Source: Butyricimonas paravirosa (GTDB lineage: Bacteria; Bacteroidota; Bacteroidia; Bacteroidales; Marinifilaceae). Taken from it: a DNA stretch of 64,000 nt. The notes under the pieces were generated by a model. That model worked only from the letters and a program-made list of their open reading frames with translations, did not search any database and had not been told where the DNA came from. The translations under genes and the position numbers were made by a program. Positions 35,525-44,876 of the stretch are shown here, one piece after another. Location of the stretch: positions 2,666,001 through 2,730,000 of the forward strand of contig NZ_CP043839.1 of NCBI RefSeq assembly GCF_032878955.1, in the 5' to 3' direction. The first letter of the stretch is position 1; each line of letters begins with the position of its first letter.

Positions 35525-38500
35525 TTATTTTTTCCGTTTCAGAAACACCATCACTATAATCAATATGACTCCCACCAATAACAACGCAATAAAGAGGGTC
35601 TTCCTACCTTCTCCAGAATCTTGCTGTACCTGACTTGCTCGATTCAATTCCTCCTTCTTCAATACCACCCCATTCTGAGCATGTTCCACTTGTACTTCCC
35701 GAACACCATCTATATTTTTACGATAAGCCTCAACACGATTTTTATCTGTATGCAAGGCAACAAAATCCTGTAACTTCCGGTTATCACAAACAAATCCGGT
35801 ACAAGCCGGGCGATAATCTTCTAATAAACGGGTATGTAAGTTTGCAACATCGGCCAACTGCTCTTTCGTTGCCGGCCAGTAGCCTTTACGTGCTGTTTCA
35901 AGCATCACCGCCGTAATCTCCTCTAAAGCCGCGGGACTCTCCTGTTTGAAAAATTCATGAATACCCAACTTCAAATTGTCTTTCACATACACGTCATACA
36001 CCCGATCCCAAAAATCCTTCCCTATAACTGACGGTTTCATAACATTCCAACCGTAACTATTCCGAATGGTTTCAGCAAAAATAGAAGCAGACGATGCCCC
36101 TCCTTTCATTTTTTCCCGAATAAAAGCAGGATTAAAAATTGTTGTACGTCCCTCCACACCGATAGCTTCTTTTAATTCCTGTATTCTCACATGATTACGA
36201 TTCCTATAATCACTCAGATAAGTCTCCGGTTCTTTACCGGTCACTTCTCGTACGGCTAAATTCAATCCTCCCATAAATTCATACACATGGTCTAGGCTTA
36301 AAGCCCCCCACGTATTACTTTGACGGGGTTGAATGACAACATCTGCATCGTGAAGAGCTACCTCAAAAGCATCCCGGCTATATTTTCCCCACGCCTTACT
36401 GTCGCCATACATCATTCCCATATTGCTCAAATACCGATCAGCGATCTCCGACTCCCGTTCCCAGGCATCTCCTTTTTCTACTAATCCCGTAATTCCTGTA
36501 CCATACCCGGCACCACCGAATACTCTCACCATGGACAACTCCCGAGCCTCTTTCGGAGAAAAACCCTTATCCACCAGCAACTTCTCTGCCTCCATTGTAC
36601 CGGAAACAACATAATTCCCACACGTATCATTTTTAGCCTGAGCCGCCAGCGCTATCGCTTTCGTGAGCAACTCCAACCGTGATGCAGCAACATCCCGCAA
36701 CTGTCCGGATGTCTGCACAACAATATCAATTCTCGGACGTCCCAACTCGGCTGATGGTATTAACCGCAAATCTGTCACCCGGTTCATCCCGTCACGTACG
36801 GGTGCGACCCCTAACATATACATTGCCTGAGCCAAAGTTGCCCCCTCCGTTTCTATAAACTCCCCGGCCCAGAAAGTGTAACTTACCTTACGGGGATAAG
36901 TTCCATGCTTTTTACGATACTGGTCAATGGTTGTCTGGGCCAAAGCTTTACCCTCGTCCCAAGCCCTCACGCCCGGAGTGGACTCCGCGTTAATAGCAAA
37001 CAAATTGCGTCCGGTGGGTAACGTGTTCGGGTTACGCACGGCATCCCCTCCCGGAGAAGGAGCCACAAAACCACCATTCAATGCGTTCAGCAAAGACTGC
37101 ATTTCCTGTTCGGGAGACTCACGTAAACACCGGGCATAATCCTGCACGTGCCCTGCAACCTGTTGAATCTCATTCACCGCTTTGGCAAATTCTTTATCTT
37201 CTTGCGGTACTTCCGGTAACACAGGTTTCTTTCCCTCTTGTTCCGCCTTTTTACGAGCCTCGATACGTTTTTTCACCCAATCGGGCATCTTACCGACCTT
37301 GGGCATCCCGACAGGCATTTTCATCCCACCATCACTTTTTTTCACCCCTTCCGATATATTATTACCCGCATCAGAAGCCATCGCCATCATTTCACTCATC
37401 GACAATTGTTTCGGGTTAAGAGCCATTTCTGTCGCACGGGCTCGCATCACGTCTGCCTGACTCACTCCCAATTGTTCCAATGTCAATTCTTTCCCCGAAC
37501 GCAACAACTCTTCAACCTGTTTCCGAGCGTTAGCCACGTAATGGCGATTCACGTATACATTATCAGAAAATTGCTCGGCAGTAATCCGTCCTTTTTGCTT
37601 GTCAAGACGAGCAAAACTGTAAGCTAACGGCTCTGCACACATGGCAATAACCGTAGAGCGAATATCTTCTCCAGTAAAAGGCTGCCCTAAAGTATACAAC
37701 CGCCCTGTCATTTTTTCATTGGCAATCTCTTCTGCAAAACTCTCTACTTTCCGGATCTCTTCCTCTGTACAAGGCTTTGTAGCCACACTATCCATCTGTA
37801 AATCATGATGCAGACCAAGACTTAACACCTTACTTTTAATCCGTTTTGCCCAAGTCGGTTGTTCTGTCTCTCCTGCACGATCATAGTCTGCAATCAGCCG
37901 GAACAATTCTTCATACTGTCCCCGAGTCCGGCTCTCCATAAAAGGTGGAGTCAAATATGACACCAATGATGCATACGTCCGACGCTTAGCGACGATACCT
38001 TCTCCCACGTTAGCGATCGTGTAATAATAAAAATGAGGAACAGTCCCTATTAATCGGTCCGGCCAATCCCCTGATGACAAAGCCACTTGTTTTCCGGGAG
38101 TAAATTCCAAACTGCCATGCGTGCCAAAATGAATTAAAGCATCCGCCAGAAAACCCTTCTGTATCCACAAATAGGGTGCAATATAAGCATGGGGAGGAGC
38201 CACATCAACCCCGTGTAAAATCTGGAACTCATTATCTCCGGCAGCCGCAACAGGTTGGGGCATTAACACTACATTTCCAAAACGCAAACAAGAAAATGCC
38301 AAAGCCGGTTCTCCATTTTTTACCCCACTCATGTATTCTCCAGGCGCCTCTCCATATTGTTTCACGACTTCTGCATATTTCTCCGGGGTAAGAACCTCTT
38401 TGGCCCATCTCTCATAATCGGCTTTATTAATCCATTCCGGATGGGCGGTTGCCATGAATTCCGCCATTTTCCCTTTGGCATAACTCCCAAAAATACTTCC

Positions 38501-39772
38501 TTCACGTTGGAGCAAAGCCTCAAATTCTTTTTCCGTTGCCGGAATATTCTCCACGGTATAACCTTCCGCTTTCAATCGTTTCAAAAAAGCATAAAGCGAT
38601 GGAGCGACTTCAAGTCCGGCAGCGGTCAATGCACTTTGTCCGGCTCCTTTCAAGTAGACAATTGCCAACCGTTTATCTTTATTCTCTTTACGTTGAAGTT
38701 GTATTTGATTATAAATACCGTCAACCAGATTCTTTACCCGGTCCGCCACGGGAACAAATTGATAATACCCGTTCTTATCAGCATCCTGCACGGAAAGCAC
38801 TTGTGAACGAGTACCCCCGTCAATTTCCGGCAATACCACACTAGCCGACAGGTACCCTCCGGCCAATCCCCTTGGGTCCTTTTCCCATTCATCCCGTTCC
38901 TGCAAAAGAGTTAACGGACAAAACAACGGGATATTACGTTCCCGTAACCACTCCACGCTTTTATCACTTCCCAAACGCCCCATCGGCAGATAAATCACGG
39001 CATCGGGAGAAACCTCCTGCAACATCTGTAAACGTTTTCCTGCCGCATAAACGGGATACACGTTAAAACCTGCACGTTCCAAACTGACAACCAGAGTATC
39101 CACATTCGCCCGGTTACCACTTAAAGGAGAAGTCATGCCGGAAACAATAGCTATGGAAGGAGCCCCCTCCTTATAAAAACCATTTTTACGATAATAGCTG
39201 TTGTACCCGTCCAAATCCGTAAAATAGTTATCATCTCCCAAATGCCAATAAAAATTAGAAGGCAAATGTTGCGGATCAGCCGGCATCGTTGTAAAAAGCT
39301 TATGCTTGTCGAGTTCTGCACGGCAGAAATAAAGCAGATTACGGTAATTCGTCTTATTACCATTTCCGTAATAATCTCCAATGCGTTCCTGCTGAAGACT
39401 ATCCACATTATGATTTGTAATTACCCCAGAAGAAAATATTAAAGTATACACCGCGGTTCCCTTCGCCCCTGCAGTCTGAATAGCCGCGGCTTGTTCTCCG
39501 TTTAAACGTAATCCGGGACCAAAAAATAAAACAACATCGTAATTTTTCAACTTACTTGCATCCTCCGGTTTCAATGCATCGACTTGTATCATCCGACTGT
39601 CATTCGCCAAAGCGATACTAGATGCCTGATAAGCGGGGAAATTAATTAATGCAACCCGAGTCGGGGCAAGGTAACGGGAATAAAGTCCCCAGATACAGCA
39701 AAGTAGGATAATCACTATCCCCACCTTTAACAATATCTTTTTACGTGTACGAACAAAAGATTTCAATCCCAT
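35525..39772 (-). CDS. CobN/HmuS-like chelatase protein with two membrane anchors
   Basis: 1415 residues related to the large subunit of cobaltochelatase (CobN) and Mg-chelatase H. Typical CobN segments include HFGTHGSLEFTPGKQVALS, GGAGYGTGITGLVEKGD and NPAFIREKMKGGA. Odd features: a membrane segment at residues 13-32 after a basic start, and another at about 1391-1411 before a KRKK end. By the positive-inside rule both ends are cytoplasmic and the whole 1,350-residue domain is outside the inner membrane. The same architecture is found in HmuS, reported to remove iron from haem in Bacteroides. No ATPase partners (ChlI/D, CobS/T) are in the window. Placed under a cobalamin riboswitch, so it may act on corrinoids instead. 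Substrate and direction (insertion or removal of metal) are unproven. Confidence 0.82.
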   Translation of the reverse strand: MGLKSFVRTRKKILLKVGIVIILLCCIWGLYSRYLAPTRVALINFPAYQASSIALANDSRMIQVDALKPEDASKLKNYDVVLFFGPGLRLNGEQAAAIQTAGAKGTAVYTLIFSSGVITNHNVDSLQQERIGDYYGNGNKTNYRNLLYFCRAELDKHKLFTTMPADPQHLPSNFYWHLGDDNYFTDLDGYNSYYRKNGFYKEGAPSIAIVSGMTSPLSGNRANVDTLVVSLERAGFNVYPVYAAGKRLQMLQEVSPDAVIYLPMGRLGSDKSVEWLRERNIPLFCPLTLLQERDEWEKDPRGLAGGYLSASVVLPEIDGGTRSQVLSVQDADKNGYYQFVPVADRVKNLVDGIYNQIQLQRKENKDKRLAIVYLKGAGQSALTAAGLEVAPSLYAFLKRLKAEGYTVENIPATEKEFEALLQREGSIFGSYAKGKMAEFMATAHPEWINKADYERWAKEVLTPEKYAEVVKQYGEAPGEYMSGVKNGEPALAFSCLRFGNVVLMPQPVAAAGDNEFQILHGVDVAPPHAYIAPYLWIQKGFLADALIHFGTHGSLEFTPGKQVALSSGDWPDRLIGTVPHFYYYTIANVGEGIVAKRRTYASLVSYLTPPFMESRTRGQYEELFRLIADYDRAGETEQPTWAKRIKSKVLSLGLHHDLQMDSVATKPCTEEEIRKVESFAEEIANEKMTGRLYTLGQPFTGEDIRSTVIAMCAEPLAYSFARLDKQKGRITAEQFSDNVYVNRHYVANARKQVEELLRSGKELTLEQLGVSQADVMRARATEMALNPKQLSMSEMMAMASDAGNNISEGVKKSDGGMKMPVGMPKVGKMPDWVKKRIEARKKAEQEGKKPVLPEVPQEDKEFAKAVNEIQQVAGHVQDYARCLRESPEQEMQSLLNALNGGFVAPSPGGDAVRNPNTLPTGRNLFAINAESTPGVRAWDEGKALAQTTIDQYRKKHGTYPRKVSYTFWAGEFIETEGATLAQAMYMLGVAPVRDGMNRVTDLRLIPSAELGRPRIDIVVQTSGQLRDVAASRLELLTKAIALAAQAKNDTCGNYVVSGTMEAEKLLVDKGFSPKEARELSMVRVFGGAGYGTGITGLVEKGDAWERESEIADRYLSNMGMMYGDSKAWGKYSRDAFEVALHDADVVIQPRQSNTWGALSLDHVYEFMGGLNLAVREVTGKEPETYLSDYRNRNHVRIQELKEAIGVEGRTTIFNPAFIREKMKGGASSASIFAETIRNSYGWNVMKPSVIGKDFWDRVYDVYVKDNLKLGIHEFFKQESPAALEEITAVMLETARKGYWPATKEQLADVANLHTRLLEDYRPACTGFVCDNRKLQDFVALHTDKNRVEAYRKNIDGVREVQVEHAQNGVVLKKEELNRASQVQQDSGEGRKTLFIALLLVGVILIIVMVFLKRKK

Positions 39773-39799
39773 AACATCAGATTTTAATAAACCAAATTA

Positions 39800-39821
39800 C
39801 CCCGGAGCCTAAACTCCGGGG
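39800..39821 (-). other. Intercistronic hairpin between HmuY-like and CobN-like genes
   Basis: 8-bp perfect GC-rich stem CCCCGGAG/CTCCGGGG with a 6-base loop, without a T run, 26 bases after the HmuY-like stop. It may protect the upstream mRNA or reduce read-through into the long CobN-like gene. Confidence 0.5.
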
Positions 39822-39846
39822 GACAAACACTATTATTTACCTCCTG

Positions 39847-41031
39847 TCACTTTGCAGGATAGATATATTCAAATTCTATATTTCCCTTTTCATTCGTACC
39901 TTTATAGGTCTTCATTATAATCTTTGCCCAATGTTCACCATCTGCCGTTTGAATAGCAAAAACGTTATTATTATAATACCACTTCATTTCTGCAGGAGCA
40001 TTAAACCATGCCCACGTTGGTTGTTCTTTACATTGGAAAGCAGGACTTCCACTTTTATTCTCAAAACTTCCCATCGTGGTCATCATGCTAACCAGCTTAT
40101 CTATTGTATAACCAGATTTAGGCACACTCGGAACATCATCAAAACTCGTCTTATTCATATCCAAGGCACCACCTTGACCTTTACCGGAAGTTCCGCTATT
40201 CGTACGGATATAATAACGCTGAAATGCAATATCCCAATCCAAGCTGGTTGCAGCTTGTTCCTCTGTCAATTCAACAAAATCCCCTTTAGCAAAGGAAAAA
40301 TATTTCCATGGATCTGTTGCATTTGAAGAAGCTAGATAAACGATGTTATTCGTAACAGGTGTTTCCGGTTCTTCCGGCTCATCACCACCCTGCTCTATGT
40401 CTGCATCAGCCTCTCCATCATATATATAACGGAATGTAATGTGGCCAGAATTTCCTAATTTATCTTTATAAGTATCGAAAATCACTTTTGCACAATTCTT
40501 TCCGTCAGCAGAACGGAAAACAAAAACATTGTGATTATAATACCAAGTAGATTCCATATATTTATACCAAGCCCAACTATTAGAACCTTCACATTCTATC
40601 CCCGGATTATAAGAATCTTTCGTGAAATTTCCCATCGTAGTCATGATATTCAGAGAATCATCTACCACAAACTCGGAATTCACATTTCCAGTAACAGCAG
40701 CAAAAGTTGTCGCTCCAGAATCAAGCACTCCACCCTTTCCTTTTCCAGAAGTCCCACTATTGGTTTTCACGTAATAACGATTGAAAGCAACATCCCACTC
40801 CAAACTTGTTGTGGCCTGCTCTGTTGTCAATTCAACAAAATCTCCTTTTTTAAAAGAAAAATATTTCCAACCGCTATTATAATCTGCCGATTCAAAAGTA
40901 CGAGTACGGATAGAATCATCTACCTCCGGACCATCACCGTCACCATCATCATCTGTACAAGCCATAAAGTTAAACGAAAATGCCAGACAAGCCAATAGCA
41001 TGAGGCATGATTTTAAATTAAACTTTTTCAT
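39847..41031 (-). CDS. Lipoprotein with two HmuY-like domains
   Basis: 394 residues. Lipoprotein signal with lipidated Cys25 (FNFMAC) followed by an acidic linker. Two HmuY-like domains follow, about residues 44-208 and 228-394, joined by a Glu/Pro-rich linker. They share WKYFSF-KGDFVELT, NSGTSGKG and MTTMG, with an offset of about 187 codons. HmuY in Porphyromonas is a surface haem-binding protein; relatives in Bacteroides loci use Met ligands for haem, and HmuY-like proteins may also bind corrinoids. The conserved Met pair in MTTMG in both domains is a candidate ligand site (inference). The gene is between the receptor and the CobN-like gene and is under the same riboswitch. Confidence 0.83.
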   Translation of the reverse strand: MKKFNLKSCLMLLACLAFSFNFMACTDDDGDGDGPEVDDSIRTRTFESADYNSGWKYFSFKKGDFVELTTEQATTSLEWDVAFNRYYVKTNSGTSGKGKGGVLDSGATTFAAVTGNVNSEFVVDDSLNIMTTMGNFTKDSYNPGIECEGSNSWAWYKYMESTWYYNHNVFVFRSADGKNCAKVIFDTYKDKLGNSGHITFRYIYDGEADADIEQGGDEPEEPETPVTNNIVYLASSNATDPWKYFSFAKGDFVELTEEQAATSLDWDIAFQRYYIRTNSGTSGKGQGGALDMNKTSFDDVPSVPKSGYTIDKLVSMMTTMGSFENKSGSPAFQCKEQPTWAWFNAPAEMKWYYNNNVFAIQTADGEHWAKIIMKTYKGTNEKGNIEFEYIYPAK

Positions 41032-41066
41032 TCTATATCAATATTAAGTTAAAGATTCTCATGTTG

Positions 41067-43286
41067 TCAGAAACGGAATATCACGGAACCGAAGAATCGA
41101 CGTCCGGCATCATACGTCGTGTAATGTTCCGTGTCCGTATAATCAAATAAATTCTGAATTCCGCCTGTTAACGTCAACCTCATAAACTTCTTTTGCCAAG
41201 GCGTATATTGGGCCACCAACTTCCAAAGACTATAAGCCGGTTTTGTATTTTCACGAATCACCTCTATTTCTTGACCGCTATCGTCCGTTTCAGTGGATTT
41301 ACTCTGTGACAATTTCTTAGAAGTCCACCGTCCGGAGAGAGAAACAGAACCATCCCGTTTCAATAATTTACCGCGTAATGTCGTGGTAAAATTCAAGGCG
41401 TGTTTTGAATTTCCGGACAATTGCAAATCCGTCTCCCGATCTCTCGCATCAGTATAAGCATAAGTTCCCCTCAGCAACAATTGCTTAATCGGGTAATAAG
41501 TTAATGTTCCTTCTGCCCCGCGTATACGCACGGCCTCCACATTTGCATAATGCATTTCTGCTCCCAATTGTCCCGGTTCCGGATCTTCCACGTCAATAAC
41601 AAAAGAATTAATTTTATCTTTTATCGTGTTCTGGTACCCTTCCACGCTTGCATTCAACCGTCCATTGTAAGTATATTCCGCCGAAACCGATAAATAATTG
41701 GAATACTCCGGTTTCAAATCTGGATTTCCAACATTATGCGACACACTTCCCATGTCAAAATCAGAATACAACTCCGTCAAGCCGGGAGCTTTAAATCCCC
41801 GACTATACCCGGCACGGAATTTAAAACTGCCCGGGGCATACATCAAATTTACTTTCGGGGTATACGCGTCACCAAAAACAGAATGGTGCGTGTAACGGAA
41901 ACCTCCTACCAAATCCAGCTCCGGCAATATCTGCCAATCCACCTGCACGAAAACATTCGCATCGTTCACTTTTCTCACGGTTTGTTCCTTACCGTATTGC
42001 ATCTTATTATAATTCCGAGTCCAATTCCATTCAATTCCTCCAACAATCTCCACGTTCTTCAAGGGACTATAAATATCTGTCAAACGGGCTGTCTGCTCGT
42101 GAGAAGTCGCATTCGTACTATCTGCAAGATCAATCAAATCATACACGGTCTTACGAGTATAAAAATCTCCGTAATACACCGCATACAACTTATTCTTTTC
42201 CCCGAAGGCATGCTCCAATGATGCCCGGAATGTTTTGTTTAAACTGCGATAATGCGTTGGAGATTCTCCCTTGGGAGGATTCTCTACTTCATTCCAATAG
42301 AAAGAAGCTGAAGCCACCACTTTCGTCCGTTCATTATTCCATCCTACCTTCTCCTCTATATTCATATCATGTGAAGGATTCATCGTGTAAGACTGGGGTG
42401 TTTCGGGCGTAAGATCATACCCATCCGTGGAATTACGACGAAAAAGAGTCTGGGAGAAAAATCCCTTGTGAGCCAACCCGATCCCCGCATCCAACTGCAG
42501 GTCATTAAACTTAGAATAACGAGCTTTTGCCCAGCCTTCCAAAGAGCGTTTCGGAGAATCCGTGATAATATTCACAACCATACCCATGGCACTTGACCCG
42601 TAAAGAGCAGAAGCCGCACCTTTCAAAATCTCGATCCGTTTAATATTGGACGTACTCAGCCGATCGAAATCGATAGGTCCCCCGGGAGTCTGAGATAACC
42701 TCTCCCCATCAACCAAGATAAGGATGTAACTATTTTCCAATCCCTGAATCTGGATATTATTACCGCGAGGGTCCACGTTAAAACGAAGCCCCGGAATATT
42801 GTACTCCAGAACATCCATCATACTCTCGTAATCATTTCGTTGTAACTCCTCGGCAGAAACGACACGAGTCATCACGGGAGCCTCGGAAATCACCTTTTCC
42901 GTTCTCGTACCTGTAATAACCACCTCATCCAAATCCAACAAACTCTTCTTCAGCTTAATAACAAGCCCAGAGATCGTTCCAGGAGCCACATCAACTTCAC
43001 GAGTCTCATACCCAACAGAACGAACCGTCAAAGTTGCTTTACGATTGGCAGGCACGTCAATTTTAAATTTTCCTTCCGTATCGCAAACACTCCCCCAACC
43101 TAACTCTTTCACCATGAGAGTTGATAAAGGTATTGCTTCCCCTGTTTCAACATCCACGACTTTTCCGGTTAATTTTACCGTTTTCACCGTATCAGCCATC
43201 ACCTCCGGTTGAATCGCCATAAGTCTTGACATTGGTGCAAAATTCAATACAAGTACGCCACATACTAGCAATAAGATACTTTTCAT
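41067..43286 (-). CDS. TonB-dependent receptor (BtuB/HmuR type)
   Basis: 739 residues from the ATG at 43286, chosen because it starts the signal peptide (MKSILLLVCGVLVLNFA); an in-frame start 15 codons upstream lacks one. After the signal come a carboxypeptidase-like regulatory domain (about residues 35-115), a TonB box and plug (EVVITGTRTEK, ILVDGERLSQTPGG, IEILKGAASALYGSSAMG) and a 22-strand barrel ending in FRF. FKAPGLTELY and NPDLKPE resemble the FRAP/NPDL region of haem receptors but also occur in BtuB. The upstream cobalamin riboswitch argues for corrinoid uptake. Confidence 0.9.
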   Translation of the reverse strand: MKSILLLVCGVLVLNFAPMSRLMAIQPEVMADTVKTVKLTGKVVDVETGEAIPLSTLMVKELGWGSVCDTEGKFKIDVPANRKATLTVRSVGYETREVDVAPGTISGLVIKLKKSLLDLDEVVITGTRTEKVISEAPVMTRVVSAEELQRNDYESMMDVLEYNIPGLRFNVDPRGNNIQIQGLENSYILILVDGERLSQTPGGPIDFDRLSTSNIKRIEILKGAASALYGSSAMGMVVNIITDSPKRSLEGWAKARYSKFNDLQLDAGIGLAHKGFFSQTLFRRNSTDGYDLTPETPQSYTMNPSHDMNIEEKVGWNNERTKVVASASFYWNEVENPPKGESPTHYRSLNKTFRASLEHAFGEKNKLYAVYYGDFYTRKTVYDLIDLADSTNATSHEQTARLTDIYSPLKNVEIVGGIEWNWTRNYNKMQYGKEQTVRKVNDANVFVQVDWQILPELDLVGGFRYTHHSVFGDAYTPKVNLMYAPGSFKFRAGYSRGFKAPGLTELYSDFDMGSVSHNVGNPDLKPEYSNYLSVSAEYTYNGRLNASVEGYQNTIKDKINSFVIDVEDPEPGQLGAEMHYANVEAVRIRGAEGTLTYYPIKQLLLRGTYAYTDARDRETDLQLSGNSKHALNFTTTLRGKLLKRDGSVSLSGRWTSKKLSQSKSTETDDSGQEIEVIRENTKPAYSLWKLVAQYTPWQKKFMRLTLTGGIQNLFDYTDTEHYTTYDAGRRFFGSVIFRF

Positions 43287-43437
43287 GTTTATTATTTTTT
43301 CATAAACATTATAAACGCCACACGACAGCACACATCACGCACATCCGTGGCTTCATAAATGTTACTGTTAATAAAAACAATAGCTATTATTTTTTCCTTT
43401 TTATCATCCTTATTCCCGAGAACAATAAAAACATCTA

Positions 43438-43612
43438 ATTCAGGCAGGTTTTCTGACTTTCTCCGCTTATGTCGCCTTCCCGGACGAACCAGTGGCATGA
43501 GGTGACTAAGCATTTCCCGTGTAACGGGAAAGAGATTACAGCAACGGGTATTGTTCCGGACTCTCACCGGATTCCCTTACATCCCATACAGATAGCATGG
43601 GACTCACCAAAA
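43438..43612 (-). ncRNA. Cobalamin riboswitch
   Basis: Read on the - strand. The B12 box is nearly perfect: AAGTCAGAAAACCTGCC (43459-43443) against rAGYCAGGAgACCTGCC. The core GGGAATCCGGTGAGAGTCC (43576-43558) is followed by CCCGTTGCTGT, close to the consensus CCCGCnACTGT, and by GCCACTGG with GGGAAGGC. These elements appear in the correct order and spacing for an AdoCbl-type riboswitch. It lies between a promoter (43619-43651) and the receptor start (43286). About 150 bases separate the B12 box from the start codon, where no clear terminator is seen, so control may act on translation. High intracellular cobalamin should repress the receptor-HmuY-CobN-like operon. Confidence 0.93.
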
Positions 43613-43618
43613 TCGACG

Positions 43619-43651
43619 CAAATATATAAAATAATTTATTTCTTAATGAAA
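43619..43651 (-). promoter_or_regulatory. Promoter of the riboswitch operon
   Basis: On the - strand: TTTC (43651-43648), a 21-base spacer, then TATATTTG (43626-43619), a perfect -7 match. Transcription would start a few bases before the riboswitch. Confidence 0.65.
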
Positions 43652-43713
43652 AAAACAATTATTTTCTAATAATCAGCTAAAATATCTTACACCCATCTTC
43701 TGAAATCAAAAAA

Positions 43714-43738
43714 GCTGTTCGGGAAATAACCGAACAGC
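43714..43738 (-). terminator. Terminator after fabH
   Basis: 9-bp perfect stem GCTGTTCGG/CCGAACAGC with a 7-base loop and a T6 run on the - strand, 26 bases after the fabH stop codon. Confidence 0.88.
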
Positions 43739-43764
43739 CTCGTATATCGTATTATCGATACAAT

Positions 43765-44766
43765 CTAACCCTTATGAGTATATCCCCATTTCAAATAAAT
43801 GGCACCCCATGTAAATCCGGCACCAAAAGCAGCAAGGATCAAATTATCCCCCTTCTTCAGTTGGTCCTCCCATTCATACAGACACAACGGGATTGTTGCC
43901 GAGGTCGTGTTACCGTATTTTTGGATATTAACCATGACCTTCTCTTTGGGTAACCCCATTCGTTCCCCGGTAGCCTTGATAATACGCAGGTTTGCCTGAT
44001 GAGGTACCAGCCAAGCCACGTCCTCCGAGGACAAGTTATTGCGTTCCATCACTTCCACCGACACGTCTGCCATGTTCGATACAGCATGTTTAAACACGGG
44101 CTGTCCTTCCTGGTAAATATAATGTTCCCGGGCTAAAACCGTATCAATGGTTGGCGGTTTCAAAGAACCACCTGCTTTCATATGTAGGTGAACACGTCCC
44201 ATTCCATCCGAACGCAATATGTGGTCAATTACCCCCAAATCTTCAGTTGTCGGCTCCAGCAACACGGCGGCAGCCGCATCTCCGAAAATAGGACAAGTTG
44301 CCCGATCCGTGTAATCCGTAATCGCGGACATCTTTTCAGCTCCCACGACAATCACTTTTTTATAACGCCCGCTCTCCACGTACTGCGTCGCCGTGATCAA
44401 GCCATATAGGAAACCGGAACATCCGGCATTAAGATCAAAACTAAAAGCATTCTTTATTCCCACCATATCGGAAATCACGTTCCCGTTAGCAGGGAAATGC
44501 ATGTCGGCCGTAACCGTACAGCAAATCAATAAATCAACTTCTTCCGGTTTCAAACCTGTTTTACGAAACAAGTCCTCCACCGCTCTGGCCCCGAGGTAAG
44601 CACTGCCTTTACCGGCATCCCGCAAAATACGTCTCTCTTTTATACCGATTCGAGTCATGATCCATTCGTCTGTGGTATCTACCATCCGGCTCAACTCCTC
44701 GTTAGTTAGAATATAGTCGGGATAATACGCTCCTACCCCTGTGATTACCGCTCTTGGCCTTTCCAT
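43765..44766 (-). CDS. fabH: Beta-ketoacyl-ACP synthase III
   Basis: 333 residues from the ATG at 44766 (MERPRAVITGVGAYYPDY), the normal length; an upstream in-frame start would add 13 unrelated residues. It condenses an acyl-CoA with malonyl-ACP to start fatty acid synthesis. The Cys-His-Asn triad is intact: C116 (NAGCSGFLYG), H256 (VPHQANLR) and N286 (YGNTTSA). It follows rpmF after 110 bases that include a hairpin. The usual neighbour plsX is missing. Confidence 0.95.
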   Translation of the reverse strand: MERPRAVITGVGAYYPDYILTNEELSRMVDTTDEWIMTRIGIKERRILRDAGKGSAYLGARAVEDLFRKTGLKPEEVDLLICCTVTADMHFPANGNVISDMVGIKNAFSFDLNAGCSGFLYGLITATQYVESGRYKKVIVVGAEKMSAITDYTDRATCPIFGDAAAAVLLEPTTEDLGVIDHILRSDGMGRVHLHMKAGGSLKPPTIDTVLAREHYIYQEGQPVFKHAVSNMADVSVEVMERNNLSSEDVAWLVPHQANLRIIKATGERMGLPKEKVMVNIQKYGNTTSATIPLCLYEWEDQLKKGDNLILAAFGAGFTWGAIYLKWGYTHKG

Positions 44767-44819
44767 AAAATAAAAATTTTCAAATTGAATAATAGAATCA
44801 GACACCTATATACAATCAT

Positions 44820-44840
44820 AGCCCCCTAGTACAGGGGGCT
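44820..44840 (-). other. Hairpin between rpmF and fabH
   Basis: 8-bp perfect stem AGCCCCCT/AGGGGGCT with a 5-base loop, without a T run. It may set the relative levels of rpmF and fabH mRNA (inference). Confidence 0.45.
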
Positions 44841-44876
44841 GTATTATCTAAGGCAATCTTTATCATTGCATCAAAA

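Noticed and set aside
35525..43286. Calling the locus a standard hmuYRSTUV haem operon
   Set aside because: The order is receptor-HmuY-HmuS, TUV are missing, and a cobalamin riboswitch precedes it, so haem cannot be assumed.
43292..43567. 91-residue frame on the - strand
   Set aside because: It lies inside the cobalamin riboswitch and leader; the RNA elements explain the sequence.
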